The notes under the pieces: model-generated
Told to the model about the DNA's origin: nothing
The model's input: the letters and a program-made list of their open reading frames with translations, nothing else
Databases searched by the model: none
Source: Oligella sp050920755
GTDB lineage: Bacteria > Pseudomonadota > Gammaproteobacteria > Burkholderiales > Burkholderiaceae_B
Length of the DNA stretch: 64,000 nucleotides
Direction: 5' to 3'
Assembly: GCF_050920755.1 (NCBI RefSeq)
Contig: NZ_CP158480.1
Coordinates: forward strand, 2,666,001 to 2,730,000
Shown here: positions 25,412-34,486 of the stretch, piece by piece
How positions within the stretch are numbered: the first letter of the stretch is position 1
Layout: every line of letters begins with the position of its first letter
Position numbers and translations under genes: made by a program

Positions 25412-26104
25412 TTGATTAACAAAATCGTAGACAGCGTGGCTGAAGCCTTAAAAGATGTACAAGACGGTTCTACCGTATTGATCGGTGGTTTCGGTACTTC
25501 CGGTATTCCCGATGCATTGATTGATGGTTTAATTGAGCAAGGCGCCAAGGACTTAACCGTAGTTAATAATAACGCCGGTAACGGCGATCAGGGTTTAGCG
25601 GCGCTACTCAAAACCGGACGGGTACGTAAAATTATTTGCAGCTTTCCACGTCAAGCCGATTCTTATATATTTGATGAGTTATATCGTAGTGGCAAAATCG
25701 AATTAGAATTAGTCCCTCAAGGTAACTTAGCCGAGCGCTTGCGTGCTGCCGGTGCCGGTATTGGCGGCTTCTTTTGTCCTACCGGCTATGGTACCGAATT
25801 AGCTAAAGGCAAAGAAACTCGCCTGATTGATGGTCGTTGGCATGTCTATGAAACCCCGATTCATGGTGATGTAGCACTTATTAAAGCCGAAGCCGGTGAC
25901 CGTTGGGGGAACTTAAGCTACCGCATGGCTGCCCGTAACTTCGGTCCGGTCATGGCGACCGCCGCTAAACAGACCATTGCGACTGTTTATGAGTTAAAAG
26001 AACTCGGCGAAATGAATCCTGAATGTATCATCACCCCCGGTATTCACGTCAAGAAAATCGTTAAAGTACCTCGGGTTGCGACTCAGGCCGGTGGTTTTAA
26101 GTAA
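25412..26104 (+). CDS. catI: 3-oxoadipate CoA-transferase subunit A
   Basis: A 230-residue alpha subunit of a class I CoA-transferase (SCOT type), which moves CoA from succinyl-CoA to 3-oxoadipate with CatJ. It begins at TTG 25412 (MINKIVDSVAEALKDVQDG) with GGAG seven bases before; no ATG exists near the family start. The glycine-rich IGGFGTSGIPDALI is at about 25-38, and FFCPTGYGTELAKGKETRLIDG near 117. A second copy with the same length and the same TTG start lies at 37,280-37,972. Confidence 0.92.
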   Translation: MINKIVDSVAEALKDVQDGSTVLIGGFGTSGIPDALIDGLIEQGAKDLTVVNNNAGNGDQGLAALLKTGRVRKIICSFPRQADSYIFDELYRSGKIELELVPQGNLAERLRAAGAGIGGFFCPTGYGTELAKGKETRLIDGRWHVYETPIHGDVALIKAEAGDRWGNLSYRMAARNFGPVMATAAKQTIATVYELKELGEMNPECIITPGIHVKKIVKVPRVATQAGGFK

Positions 26105-26131
26105 TTTAAAATTAATCAATAAGGAATACTC

Positions 26132-26788
26132 ATGACATCCTCCTATCAAGCTCGTAGCCGTGATGAATTGGCGGCTCGTGTGGCTCAAGATATTCATAAT
26201 GGAGCCTATGTAAATCTTGGTATCGGCATGCCGACCACGGTTGCCAATCACTTACCCGAAGGCATTGAGGTGATTCTGCATAGTGAAAACGGTATTTTAG
26301 GCATGGGCCCTGCACCTGCAAAAGGAGCAGAAGATTACGATCTGATTAATGCAGGCAAACAGCCCGTGACATTATTACCCGGTGGCGCTTTTTTTCATCA
26401 TGCCGATAGTTTTGCGATGATGCGCGGTGGTCATTTGGATATTTGTGTGCTTGGCGCATTCCAAGTTTCCGCCAAAGGTGACTTAGCAAACTGGAGCACC
26501 GGTGAAGAAGGTGCCATTCCTGCAGTCGGTGGAGCCATGGATTTAGCTATCGGTGCTAAAGAAACTTGGGTCATGATGAGTTTATTAACACGTGATGGTG
26601 AAAGTAAATTAGTCAATAAACTAAGCTATCCCGTTACCGGCATCGAGTGTGTAAAACGCGTCTACACAGATTTGGCAACCTTTGCCTGCACCCCGGAGGG
26701 CTTTGAAGTAATCGATATGGTGCCGGGCCTCAGTCTCGAAGAATTAGAGCGATTGACTGCCCTACCTTTAAAGATGGCTAAACTCTAA
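26132..26788 (+). CDS. catJ: 3-oxoadipate CoA-transferase subunit B
   Basis: A 218-residue beta subunit carrying the catalytic Glu in SENGILGMGP (about 50-59). It also has NLGIGMPTTVANHLP near 30 and GGHLDICVLGAFQVS near 97, both usual for AtoA/PcaJ-type subunits. It follows catI by 27 bp with AAGGA before the ATG, and the pair is inferred to form the heterotetramer. No second subunit-B gene accompanies the extra catI further downstream. Confidence 0.93.
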   Translation: MTSSYQARSRDELAARVAQDIHNGAYVNLGIGMPTTVANHLPEGIEVILHSENGILGMGPAPAKGAEDYDLINAGKQPVTLLPGGAFFHHADSFAMMRGGHLDICVLGAFQVSAKGDLANWSTGEEGAIPAVGGAMDLAIGAKETWVMMSLLTRDGESKLVNKLSYPVTGIECVKRVYTDLATFACTPEGFEVIDMVPGLSLEELERLTALPLKMAKL

Positions 26789-26818
26789 ATCGTTATATCT
26801 GATATTGTAGGAAAAGTG

Positions 26819-28024
26819 ATGAGTGAACCTGTTTTTATTTGTGATGCTATTCGCACACCCTTTGGCCGCTTTGGCGGTACTTTATCAAGTGTTCGTCCGG
26901 ATAATCTGGCTGCTCAAGTGATTAAAGCCTTGATGGACCGTAATCCGAGCATTGATAGTGCATTAATTGATGATGTTATTTTGGGGTGTGCCAACCAAGC
27001 CGGTGAAGATAACCGTAATGTGGCTCGTATGGCCGCCTTATTAGCCGGTTTAGCAATTGAGGTACCGGGATCAACCATTAACCGTCTCTGCGGTTCGGGT
27101 TTAGATGCCATCGGTACTGCCGCACGTGCGATTAAATCCGGTGAAACACAATTAATGATCGCCGGTGGGGTGGAAAGTATGAGCCGTGCCCCTTTTGTGG
27201 TGCCTAAAGCAGAGCAGGCCTTCAGTCGCCAAAACAGTATTGAAGACACGACCATCGGTTGGCGTTTTATAAATCCACTGATGCGTGAGATGTACGGTGT
27301 TGACTCAATGCCGGAAACTGCGGAAAACGTGGCCGACGATTTTAAAATCAGTCGCGAAGATCAAGATCGCTTTGCTTTAACCAGTCAGGAAAAATATGCT
27401 GCGGCTCATCAAAAAGGCTTTTTTAAAGATGAAATTATCCCCATTCATGTGCCACAACGTCGTGCCGATCCCATTATCTTCGATAGCGATGAGCACCCGC
27501 GCCAAACTTCATTAGAGGCGCTTGCTAAATTAAAAGCCATTGTTCGCCCCGACGGTACTGTGACTGCGGGTAATGCCAGTGGTGTTAACGATGGTGCCGC
27601 AGTTGCTTTATTGGCCAATCAAGCCATGGTCGAGCGTTTTTCTTTAACACCCAAAGCTCGTGTAGTAGCCATGGCTACTGCCGGTGTTGCGCCACGCATT
27701 ATGGGTATCGGTCCGGTACCCGCCTCTCGCAAGGTCTTAGAATTAGCCGGTCTAAGCCTTGAGCAAATGGATATTATCGAATTAAATGAGGCCTTTGCCG
27801 CTCAAGGCTTAGCAGTCATGCGCGAATTAGGTCTTAAGGACGACGATCCCCGAGTCAATCCTAACGGCGGTGCGATTGCCATCGGTCATCCATTAGGTGC
27901 CAGTGGCGCTCGTCTTGTCGCCACCGCAATCAATCAACTACACCACAAGCAAGGCCGCTACGCACTATGTACGATGTGCATCGGTGTAGGTCAAGGGATT
28001 GCATTAATTATTGAGCGAGTATAA
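26819..28024 (+). CDS. pcaF: 3-oxoadipyl-CoA thiolase
   Basis: A 401-residue thiolase cleaving 3-oxoadipyl-CoA into succinyl-CoA and acetyl-CoA. The nucleophilic Cys lies in INRLCGSGLDA near 90, the catalytic His in GHPLGASGAR near 357 and the second Cys in LCTMCIGVGQG near 387. The PcaF-type start VFICDAIRTPFGRFGG is present. ATG 26819 was chosen; GTG 26816 directly before it is an alternative. It lies 30 bp after catJ. Confidence 0.94.
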   Translation: MSEPVFICDAIRTPFGRFGGTLSSVRPDNLAAQVIKALMDRNPSIDSALIDDVILGCANQAGEDNRNVARMAALLAGLAIEVPGSTINRLCGSGLDAIGTAARAIKSGETQLMIAGGVESMSRAPFVVPKAEQAFSRQNSIEDTTIGWRFINPLMREMYGVDSMPETAENVADDFKISREDQDRFALTSQEKYAAAHQKGFFKDEIIPIHVPQRRADPIIFDSDEHPRQTSLEALAKLKAIVRPDGTVTAGNASGVNDGAAVALLANQAMVERFSLTPKARVVAMATAGVAPRIMGIGPVPASRKVLELAGLSLEQMDIIELNEAFAAQGLAVMRELGLKDDDPRVNPNGGAIAIGHPLGASGARLVATAINQLHHKQGRYALCTMCIGVGQGIALIIERV

Positions 28025-28034
28025 AGGTAGTTTA

Positions 28035-28841
28035 ATGTCATCTAAAATTTTGCAATTAGAAACCGCTGCCGGTTCATTTAGAGTTGCACTTGACAGTGCG
28101 GAAGATGCACCGGCGTTAATATTTAGTAACTCATTAGGTACCACCTTGGAAATGTGGGAACCTCAAGTTGAAGCTTTATCCCAACGCTATCGACTGATTC
28201 GTTATGATACCCGTGGCCATGGCGGCAGCCCTATTACAAAGGGCCCCTATAGTTTTAAGCAATTAGCCGCCGATGTGGTCGCTATTCTTGATGCACTAGA
28301 GATCGAAAAGGCTGTCTTTTGTGGTGTATCAATGGGCGGTCACACCGCTTTACAATTAGCGCTTGATGCACCTAATCGCTTTGAGGGCATTATGGTTTGT
28401 AATAGCGCCGCAAAAATCAGTACCGCTGATGCTTGGAAAGAACGTGCCGATGCTTTGCGTCAGGACGGTCAAGCAGCGATCCGAGCATTAGCTGCAAGCG
28501 CTCCACAACGCTGGTTTACGCCGGCTTTTATCAAGCAACACCCTGCCACTGTTCAAACCATGCAAGAGCAATTTGCCGCCTTGGATGCGGAGGGCTATGC
28601 CGCTTGTTGTGATGCGCTTGGACAATCAGATTTACGTGCAGAATTATCAAAAATTACCCTGCCTACGCTTATCGTCGCCGGCGAATTTGATCCGGTTACA
28701 ACCGTTGTTGATGCAGAAGCAATGAAAGCGGAAATTGCCGGCTCCACAGTAGTGGTTCTACCCGCTTCCCATATTTCAAATGTGGAAGCAGCAGAAAAAT
28801 TTAATGAGGCACTTTGCCATTTTATAGACTCAAATAAATAA
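28035..28841 (+). CDS. pcaD: 3-oxoadipate enol-lactonase
   Basis: A 268-residue alpha/beta-hydrolase converting 3-oxoadipate enol-lactone to 3-oxoadipate. The nucleophile Ser lies in CGVSMGGH near 101, YDTRGHGGS near 59, an Asp candidate in AGEFDPVT and the terminal His in PASHISNVE. The start is ATG 28035 with AAAGG seven bases upstream; the frame also opens in the end of pcaF, but the family starts here. It lies 10 bp after pcaF. Confidence 0.92.
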   Translation: MSSKILQLETAAGSFRVALDSAEDAPALIFSNSLGTTLEMWEPQVEALSQRYRLIRYDTRGHGGSPITKGPYSFKQLAADVVAILDALEIEKAVFCGVSMGGHTALQLALDAPNRFEGIMVCNSAAKISTADAWKERADALRQDGQAAIRALAASAPQRWFTPAFIKQHPATVQTMQEQFAALDAEGYAACCDALGQSDLRAELSKITLPTLIVAGEFDPVTTVVDAEAMKAEIAGSTVVVLPASHISNVEAAEKFNEALCHFIDSNK

Positions 28842-28873
28842 TCTAATCCTAAACTAATTTAAAGGTTCATATT

Positions 28874-29149
28874 ATGCTATACCTGGTTCATATGATTGTT
28901 AATATTCCTCGTGATTTACCTAAAGAAGAAGCACAGAAAATTATTGCTGATGAAAAAGCTTATTCACAGGAGCTTCAACGCGCCGGTAAATGGGTGCATT
29001 TATGGCGTATCACCGGCGAATACGCAAACTACAGTGTATTTGATGTAGAAAGCAATGACGAATTACATGATATTTTAAGTAAATTACCTCTCTTCCCCTT
29101 TATGGAAATTAAGGTCACACCTTTGGCCAAGCACCCTTCAGCTATTTAA
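28874..29149 (+). CDS. catC: Muconolactone delta-isomerase
   Basis: A 91-residue protein of the usual CatC size (small ferredoxin-like barrel forming a decamer). Family landmarks are MLYLVHMIVNIPRDLP, the conserved E-K-AYSQELQRAGKWVHLWRI stretch and LPLFPFMEIKVTPLAKHPSAI. It isomerises muconolactone to 3-oxoadipate enol-lactone, filling the step between CatB and PcaD. It is the last gene of the operon and is followed by a GC-rich hairpin. Confidence 0.95.
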   Translation: MLYLVHMIVNIPRDLPKEEAQKIIADEKAYSQELQRAGKWVHLWRITGEYANYSVFDVESNDELHDILSKLPLFPFMEIKVTPLAKHPSAI

Positions 29150-29154
29150 AATTT

Positions 29155-29262
29155 ATCCGGCACGACGTTAACCGTGCCGGTTTCGGCTCAGCCTTTTGGG
29201 GCATTGTTTTAGGCATGGTGGCCTATGGGATTTCAAACATTAAAAAAGTGGAAAAGAAATAA
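29155..29262 (+). pseudogene. C-terminal fragment of an unknown membrane protein
   Basis: A frame running through the hairpin and on to TAA 29260-29262 reads GFGSAFWGIVLGMVAYGISN and then a Lys-rich tail (IKKVEKK), which looks like a last membrane segment plus a basic tail. There is no good start codon upstream, and the catC end overlaps the frame. The TAA overlaps the ATG of the next gene as TAATG, the pattern of translational coupling. Probably the remnant of a gene deleted here; low certainty. Confidence 0.3.
29157..29180 (+). terminator. GC-rich hairpin after catC
   Basis: Perfect CCGGCACG/CGTGCCGG stem with an 8-base loop, starting 8 bases past the catC stop. Only TTT follows, so it may end the cat operon partially or protect its 3' end, letting some transcription run into the GTPase genes. 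Confidence 0.6.
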
Positions 29263-30521
29263 TGACTAATAATGAATTACTAACTAATAAATCAGCCATT
29301 TTAGAGCTTCTACCACACCACGAAATAACCCTCAGACGACTGGAAGCGCTTGCCGTCACCAATGCCTTACCCGTGGTTACCGTTTTAGGTAAATACAATC
29401 ATGGTAAAAGCCGTTTATTAAATGAATTAATCGGTAATGATTTATTTGCTGTCGCTGATAAAAGAGAGACGGTTGCCTTACATCAAGTCGATCACGATTC
29501 CGTGCGTTGGATAGACGCCCCCGGCCTTGATGCTGATGTTAATGAAGTTGACGATCAGCATGCAGCTGAAGCGCTTTGGGTAAAATCCGATATTCGCTTA
29601 TTCGTCCACGCCGCTAAAGAGGGTGAATTGGATGCTGCTGAAAGCAATCTCTCTCAAGCACTTCTCCGCGACGAAGCACAAACGCAAAGACAAACTATTT
29701 ATGTGTTAAGCCAAAGCGATCAGTTAGAAAGTGATGAAAGTTTAAACAAAATCCTCAATATTTTAAGCATACAAGTCGGTGAAAAAGACATTTTCCCGGT
29801 CTCTTCGTTAAGATATCGCCGAGGTATTGAGCAAAACATTCCCATTTTTGTAGAAAAAAGCGGTATTCCCGAATTACAAGCCCATCTCAAAGAAGCATTA
29901 AATCGGGTTAAAGCAGCGCGCCTTTTTGAGCAGAAAAACTATTTCACTGTATTGGCTAATGAGCTTCATGAAAAGCATCAACAGCAAGCAGTAAATCTAA
30001 GTGAATTACGTCACTCTGCTATCGAGGTAGAAGCAAATTTTGTCAACGATTTAAAAATGGCATTAGAGCAAGGTGCCGAATTATTGCATGACATTATGCA
30101 AGAACCTGAGGTTGATCACTCTTTAGATCCGGGCTCTATTGATGATGTGTTTAAGATGTCGGCGGGTAAATTGGACCGCTCGCGCATCCAAATTGCCTAT
30201 TCGCGTGCATGTTTATTAATCCGTAGTGTGCTGACGAAATACGGCATGCAAAGCCTCAATGAGGATCAAAAAGTCGGTGCAGCCAGTTTGAATACCGTGA
30301 TGGTGGCCGTGATGGGTGTGTCTGTAAAGTATAGAGCACAGCTGCGCAAACTTTTCGGTGAAGCCGCCGGTCGTGAGCGTTTACTGCAAGATTTCAAACA
30401 CTATTTTGATAAATCCGACAATCGCTTACAGGCATTAGCAACGATTGAAGCGGCGGCAAACACACTCGCTCAAATTGAAACAGCACAAACCGTGCTTGGC
30501 GAGTGGCAACAAAAAGCTTAA
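29262..30521 (+). CDS. Dynamin-like GTPase, first of a tandem pair
   Basis: A 419-residue protein with an N-terminal GTPase domain: G1 GKYNHGKS at 43-50, a candidate G2 Thr at 70, G3 DAPG at 85-88 and G4-like SQSD at 150-153 (the usual N/TKxD Lys is replaced). A long, largely helical C-terminal half follows, with a short hydrophobic patch (AASLNTVMVAVMGVSV, about 344-359) that could touch membrane. The layout resembles bacterial dynamin-like proteins. The next gene, 25 bp downstream, encodes a second GTPase, so a two-component membrane-remodelling machine is a reasonable inference. No characterised homologue is recognised. Confidence 0.75.
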   Translation: MTNNELLTNKSAILELLPHHEITLRRLEALAVTNALPVVTVLGKYNHGKSRLLNELIGNDLFAVADKRETVALHQVDHDSVRWIDAPGLDADVNEVDDQHAAEALWVKSDIRLFVHAAKEGELDAAESNLSQALLRDEAQTQRQTIYVLSQSDQLESDESLNKILNILSIQVGEKDIFPVSSLRYRRGIEQNIPIFVEKSGIPELQAHLKEALNRVKAARLFEQKNYFTVLANELHEKHQQQAVNLSELRHSAIEVEANFVNDLKMALEQGAELLHDIMQEPEVDHSLDPGSIDDVFKMSAGKLDRSRIQIAYSRACLLIRSVLTKYGMQSLNEDQKVGAASLNTVMVAVMGVSVKYRAQLRKLFGEAAGRERLLQDFKHYFDKSDNRLQALATIEAAANTLAQIETAQTVLGEWQQKA

Positions 30522-30546
30522 AAACAGCTCGGTTCAAGGTAGGAAA

Positions 30547-32052
30547 ATGAGTTTTAAAGAAGAGCAAAACTTTATTCAGGGCTTAGAAAGTTTTAATTTC
30601 GGAGCTCAAGACTTAACAAAACAGCAGCAACGACTAAGCTCGCGCTTAAGTGAACTGGAAGAATTTTTACAAGCCAGTGATTTTGAGACCGCCGGACTAC
30701 AGCCTCATCACCCTTTATTTAAAAGCTTGCAACAATACGTTCTACGCTCAAAACAAACTATTCCGGCTTGGGAAAAAGCACAACAGGAACTAAAACCGGC
30801 CTTGGATTTGGCAGAGCTATTTGCCGATAAAATCATGTTTTTAGTATTCGGTAAATTTAATGCCGGTAAAAGCTCATTTTGTAATTTTATTGCCGATCGT
30901 TTTAAATTTCATCAAAAGTCTGCAGAAGCCTTTATCCTCGAAGACGGGGCGATCAATTATCACGATGAACCCTTTCAAGAGGGCAATACTGAAACAACGG
31001 CACACATTCAAGGTGTGATACTGGATAATCGTTTAGTGCTTATCGATACCCCGGGACTACATTCAATCACCACAGAAAATGCCCTTTTAACCCAACGTTT
31101 TTTAGAAAGCGCTGACGGTATTCTATGGTTAAGCAGTTCTACCTCGCCGGGTCAAGTGCAAGAGTTACAGGAGTTGGCTCAAGAGCTGCGCCGCGGCAAG
31201 CCTCTGCTCCCGGTAATCACACGTAGTGATTTTCTTGATGAAGTCATCGTTGATAATGATATAAAAAAAATGCTTTGCAACAAAAGCCCTGAAAATAGAG
31301 CTTTACAAGAAAACGATGTATTACAGCGTGCCCAAGAAAAATTGCAAAGTATGGCTTTAGAGCCTGACTTGATTCAACAACCCATTTCTATTTCAGTTTA
31401 TAGTGCTCGCAATCATGGCTTAACCGAGCAGGCACTGGCTGCAGCCGGTGTTTATCAATTGTACCAAGCACTGTTAAACTTATCTGCACCTGTGGTCTCT
31501 TATAAAGAGCTTAAACCGCTACAAGTCTTTATTCATTTCCTTGAAGAGGTTGTTATCAGGGACATTAAGCAATTGCAGAACGCATTGACTGAGCTCACTC
31601 AACAGCTAAGTGCAGAACGCGAGTTCCTTAGCAATGCTATAAATGCAATTAAAAACAGCGTTTGGCAAAAGACACTTTCTAACTTGGTGACACTGATGGA
31701 TAAACATCTTAATGCAGAAGAAAGCGAACGCACGCAGCGATTCTTTACTGAATTAAACGCCGTTATCAACGATTCACTTAAGCAAGCCCTTAATAAAGAG
31801 CTTAGTCGTTATGAACCGAGCGTTGTGTCACCGCCCGTGGCCATTACCCTAGAGGCCAAGCAGCTACTTAGTCTTGAGCATTACGAGTTCTTTTATTTAG
31901 CGATCGAAAAAAGTCTGGAGGAGCGACTGTATCAATTAGCTGAACACTTAAAAGAATCCTTCAATGCCCCTCTCGACCGCATTGACGAACAAATCCAAGT
32001 ATTAAGTGATGGCTTGTCACAAAGAACAGATGAGTTATTAAGCCCACTTTAG
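30547..32052 (+). CDS. Dynamin-like GTPase, second of a tandem pair
   Basis: A 501-residue protein with about 95 residues of helical N-terminus (QQQRLSSRLSELEEFLQ, coiled-coil character) before the GTPase domain: G1 GKFNAGKSS at 102-110, candidate G2 TETT near 147-150, G3 DTPG at 166-169 and G4 TRSD at 224-227. The C-terminal 200 residues are heptad-rich helices. The start is ATG 30547 with AGGTAGGAAA upstream. G1 is of the GKFNAGKS type seen in bacterial dynamin-like proteins. It pairs with the preceding, differently built GTPase; both could form a hetero-oligomer (inference). Confidence 0.78.
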   Translation: MSFKEEQNFIQGLESFNFGAQDLTKQQQRLSSRLSELEEFLQASDFETAGLQPHHPLFKSLQQYVLRSKQTIPAWEKAQQELKPALDLAELFADKIMFLVFGKFNAGKSSFCNFIADRFKFHQKSAEAFILEDGAINYHDEPFQEGNTETTAHIQGVILDNRLVLIDTPGLHSITTENALLTQRFLESADGILWLSSSTSPGQVQELQELAQELRRGKPLLPVITRSDFLDEVIVDNDIKKMLCNKSPENRALQENDVLQRAQEKLQSMALEPDLIQQPISISVYSARNHGLTEQALAAAGVYQLYQALLNLSAPVVSYKELKPLQVFIHFLEEVVIRDIKQLQNALTELTQQLSAEREFLSNAINAIKNSVWQKTLSNLVTLMDKHLNAEESERTQRFFTELNAVINDSLKQALNKELSRYEPSVVSPPVAITLEAKQLLSLEHYEFFYLAIEKSLEERLYQLAEHLKESFNAPLDRIDEQIQVLSDGLSQRTDELLSPL

Positions 32053-32286
32053 CATTTTGCCCATTTTATTATAAAATTGCGGGTACTTTCGTTTTAAGAT
32101 ACACGGCATAACACTTCGGAGTCCCAATTGGAGACTTTTGCATAAAAACGGTTAAATAGCGCTTTTTTGTTCTACTTGGAAATTTTTTTGATTTTTTGAT
32201 TTTTTTAGGAAATTTTCGACAAATTTCACCCCGCTTTTATCGATAAATGCCTGTTTTTTTGGCATTTATCTGCCTAATTCTGCCTT

Positions 32287-33235
32287 TTAGGCAAAATTAG
32301 GCGCAACTATCCTAAGCTTATTGGCAGCTTTTAAACAATTGATGCAAATCGCTTTCAAAAGCGACTGCGCATGCACCTTGACGAGACCAAAATAGCTTGC
32401 CCGCTTATGTTTGAATTTACGGTGCAGCGTGCCGAAACTTTGCTCAATCACATAGCGAGTCTTAGATAAACGCTTGTTGCGTTCTATCTGCTCACGTGTC
32501 AACACTGAACCGCGATGCGCCTTTTGCATAATGCCATCTTCTAAGCCGAGCGCTTGTAATCGCTTTCGATTCTTTGCGCTGCTATAGCCCTTATCCGCTT
32601 CTACTCTCGTGCCCTGTTTCAAATCATTGACGAGCGGTTCAAGTTGATTAACCTCATGCACATTAGCGGGCGTGGTATTAAGCTTTTCAATATAGCCCTC
32701 ACCATCCGAACGAGCATGTAGCTTAAAGCCTAAATGGAAGTCAGCCCCCTTTTTTGTCCAACGTGCATCCTTATCAGTGCTTGGTGCAGACTCATGATAC
32801 TCACCGTCCTCAAGCTGCTCAATTGCCTTCATTTTCTTACGACCTGCCGTTTGAATAATCGTCGCATCAACCACTGCCGTTTGCGCCTTGGCTACTTTTA
32901 GACCCTTCTCGCTTAACTGCTGATTGATAAGCACTAACAGCTTATCCAATAAACCCTCCTCAGCCAACCAATTGCGGTAACGGCATAGGGTACTGTGATC
33001 GGGAACGTCCATATCATCAAAACCGCAAAAAATCGTAAAATCAATGCGAGTCACCAAACTATGCTCAAGCTCCGGATCGGAGAGGCTATGCCATTGACCC
33101 AATAGGACTGCCTTAAACATGGCGAGCACGGGATAACTCGGACGACCTTGTTGAGTCGTCAATCGACGCTGCTTTTGTGAATTGAGGTAGCGTTCAATCG
33201 GTCGCCAATCAATCACTTGATCTAACTTAAGTAGG
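32287..33235 (-). pseudogene. IS5-family transposase, copy 3, C-terminal part
   Basis: Carries all three catalytic motifs (AVVDATIIQTAG, VEADKGYSS, YVIEQSFGTLH) but has lost its first 20-odd codons, which lie 3.9 kb away at 37144-37207. A start inside it (ATT/ATG near DWRPIERYL) would give about 309 residues without the complete N-terminal domain. The interruption is caused by the IS21-type insertion. Confidence 0.9.
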
Positions 33236-33306
33236 TGTCAACGGCAATTGAATTTTGACCCCCTTTAGAGGAAGATCGGCAATATAAATTTGACCCCCTC
33301 TACGAA

Positions 33307-34083
33307 TTAAATTGATACTTTGGTTGATATAAAACCAACCTTTCTTTTATCTTTCAATCGATAGCTCTCACCGCTCATTTGAACGACATGGCAGTGATGT
33401 AGCAGCCTATCCAGCATGGCAGCTGTCAACGAGGTATCACCGGCGAAGGTATCCGCCCATTGACTAAAAGGTAAGTTGCTGGTTAACAACAGGCTACCTT
33501 TCTCATAGCGTTTAGCAACGACATTAAAGAACAAATTCGCCTCCTCTCGCCCAAACGGCAAGTATCCTATCTCATCGATAACTAAGAGCTTAGGCGCCAT
33601 CACTACGCGGTTCATGTAGCTCTTTAATTTGCCCTGCCGATGCGCTGCCATTAAGTGCAGCATCAAATCCGCCGCTGTCATAAAACGCACCTTTAGCTGA
33701 CTCATAATCGCTTTATACGCTAAACCAATGGCTAGGTGTGTCTTGCCCACTCCGCTTGGGCCAAGCAAGACAACGTTCTCCTGACGAGCAATGAAGGTTA
33801 AGGAACTGAGCTCGGCAACCTTCGCCTTAGACACCCCACTGGCAAATGCAAAGTCAAATTCCTCCACTGTTTTAATGCTCGGTAGCCCGGCAAATTTAAG
33901 CAGTGTTGTTTGGGAACGTACTCCTTTAGCCTTTAGCTCTTCCACCAACAGCTGCTCCACAAAGTCAGCGTAACTACCCTCGGATTGGAGGTTACGTTCA
34001 GACACCTGAGGCCACGCCTCATTTATGGCATATAAGCCTAATTGCCGACATAAATCGGCAATGCGTTCAGACTGTAAGTTCAT
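33307..34083 (-). CDS. istB: IS21-type ATPase helper IstB (outer copy)
   Basis: A 258-residue AAA+ helper ATPase needed for IS21 transposition. Walker A GPSGVGKTH is near 107-115 and Walker B LLVIDEIGYLPF near 170, followed by LLLTSNLPFSQWADTF. Compared with the inner copy there are two visible changes (Val for Met in QLLVEELKAKG and Val for Ile in ENVVLL). The gene is intact although its istA partner is broken. Confidence 0.92.
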   Translation of the reverse strand: MNLQSERIADLCRQLGLYAINEAWPQVSERNLQSEGSYADFVEQLLVEELKAKGVRSQTTLLKFAGLPSIKTVEEFDFAFASGVSKAKVAELSSLTFIARQENVVLLGPSGVGKTHLAIGLAYKAIMSQLKVRFMTAADLMLHLMAAHRQGKLKSYMNRVVMAPKLLVIDEIGYLPFGREEANLFFNVVAKRYEKGSLLLTSNLPFSQWADTFAGDTSLTAAMLDRLLHHCHVVQMSGESYRLKDKRKVGFISTKVSI

Positions 34084-34400
34084 GACCGTCTCCTAACAGC
34101 GCATCATAGATGGACAGTGGGTGTTGCAAGCTCTCAATCGGCATCGGTACCTGATTCGACGTGTGAGAGATTGCCGAATTGCCGCTTCTTATCGGCAACG
34201 GCAATAACGCTTCACGTTCCTTGATGAGTCGTTGGTTGGGGATCGCTTGGGTCGTGCCATGGACTCGGGCATTGGCGACACTCTGCAGCCAATGACCAAT
34301 ATACCCATTGGCGGTCTGCACATCCAGTGCCAGCCCATCGGCTCGCAATTGCGCTCGTAACGGTACCACGAAACTACTCTTCAGGTAGCGGTTAAAGCGT
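34067..34400 (-). pseudogene. istA: IstA transposase, outer copy, C-terminal part
   Basis: Carries the C-terminal segment from FNRYLKSS through VVPLRAQLRADGLALDVQTAN to LLGDGHELTV. It overlaps istB by 17 bases, as the intact inner pair does. Its N-terminal part is at 36353-37057 on the far side of the inserted element. GCGT is duplicated at both junctions. Confidence 0.9.
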
Positions 34401-34486
34401 TGTTAACGGCAATGTAAAAATGACCCCTGTCGGCAATTGAATTTTGACCCCTTAGTTTATAAACTAGCGGTTTTTTCGAGCCGCAT

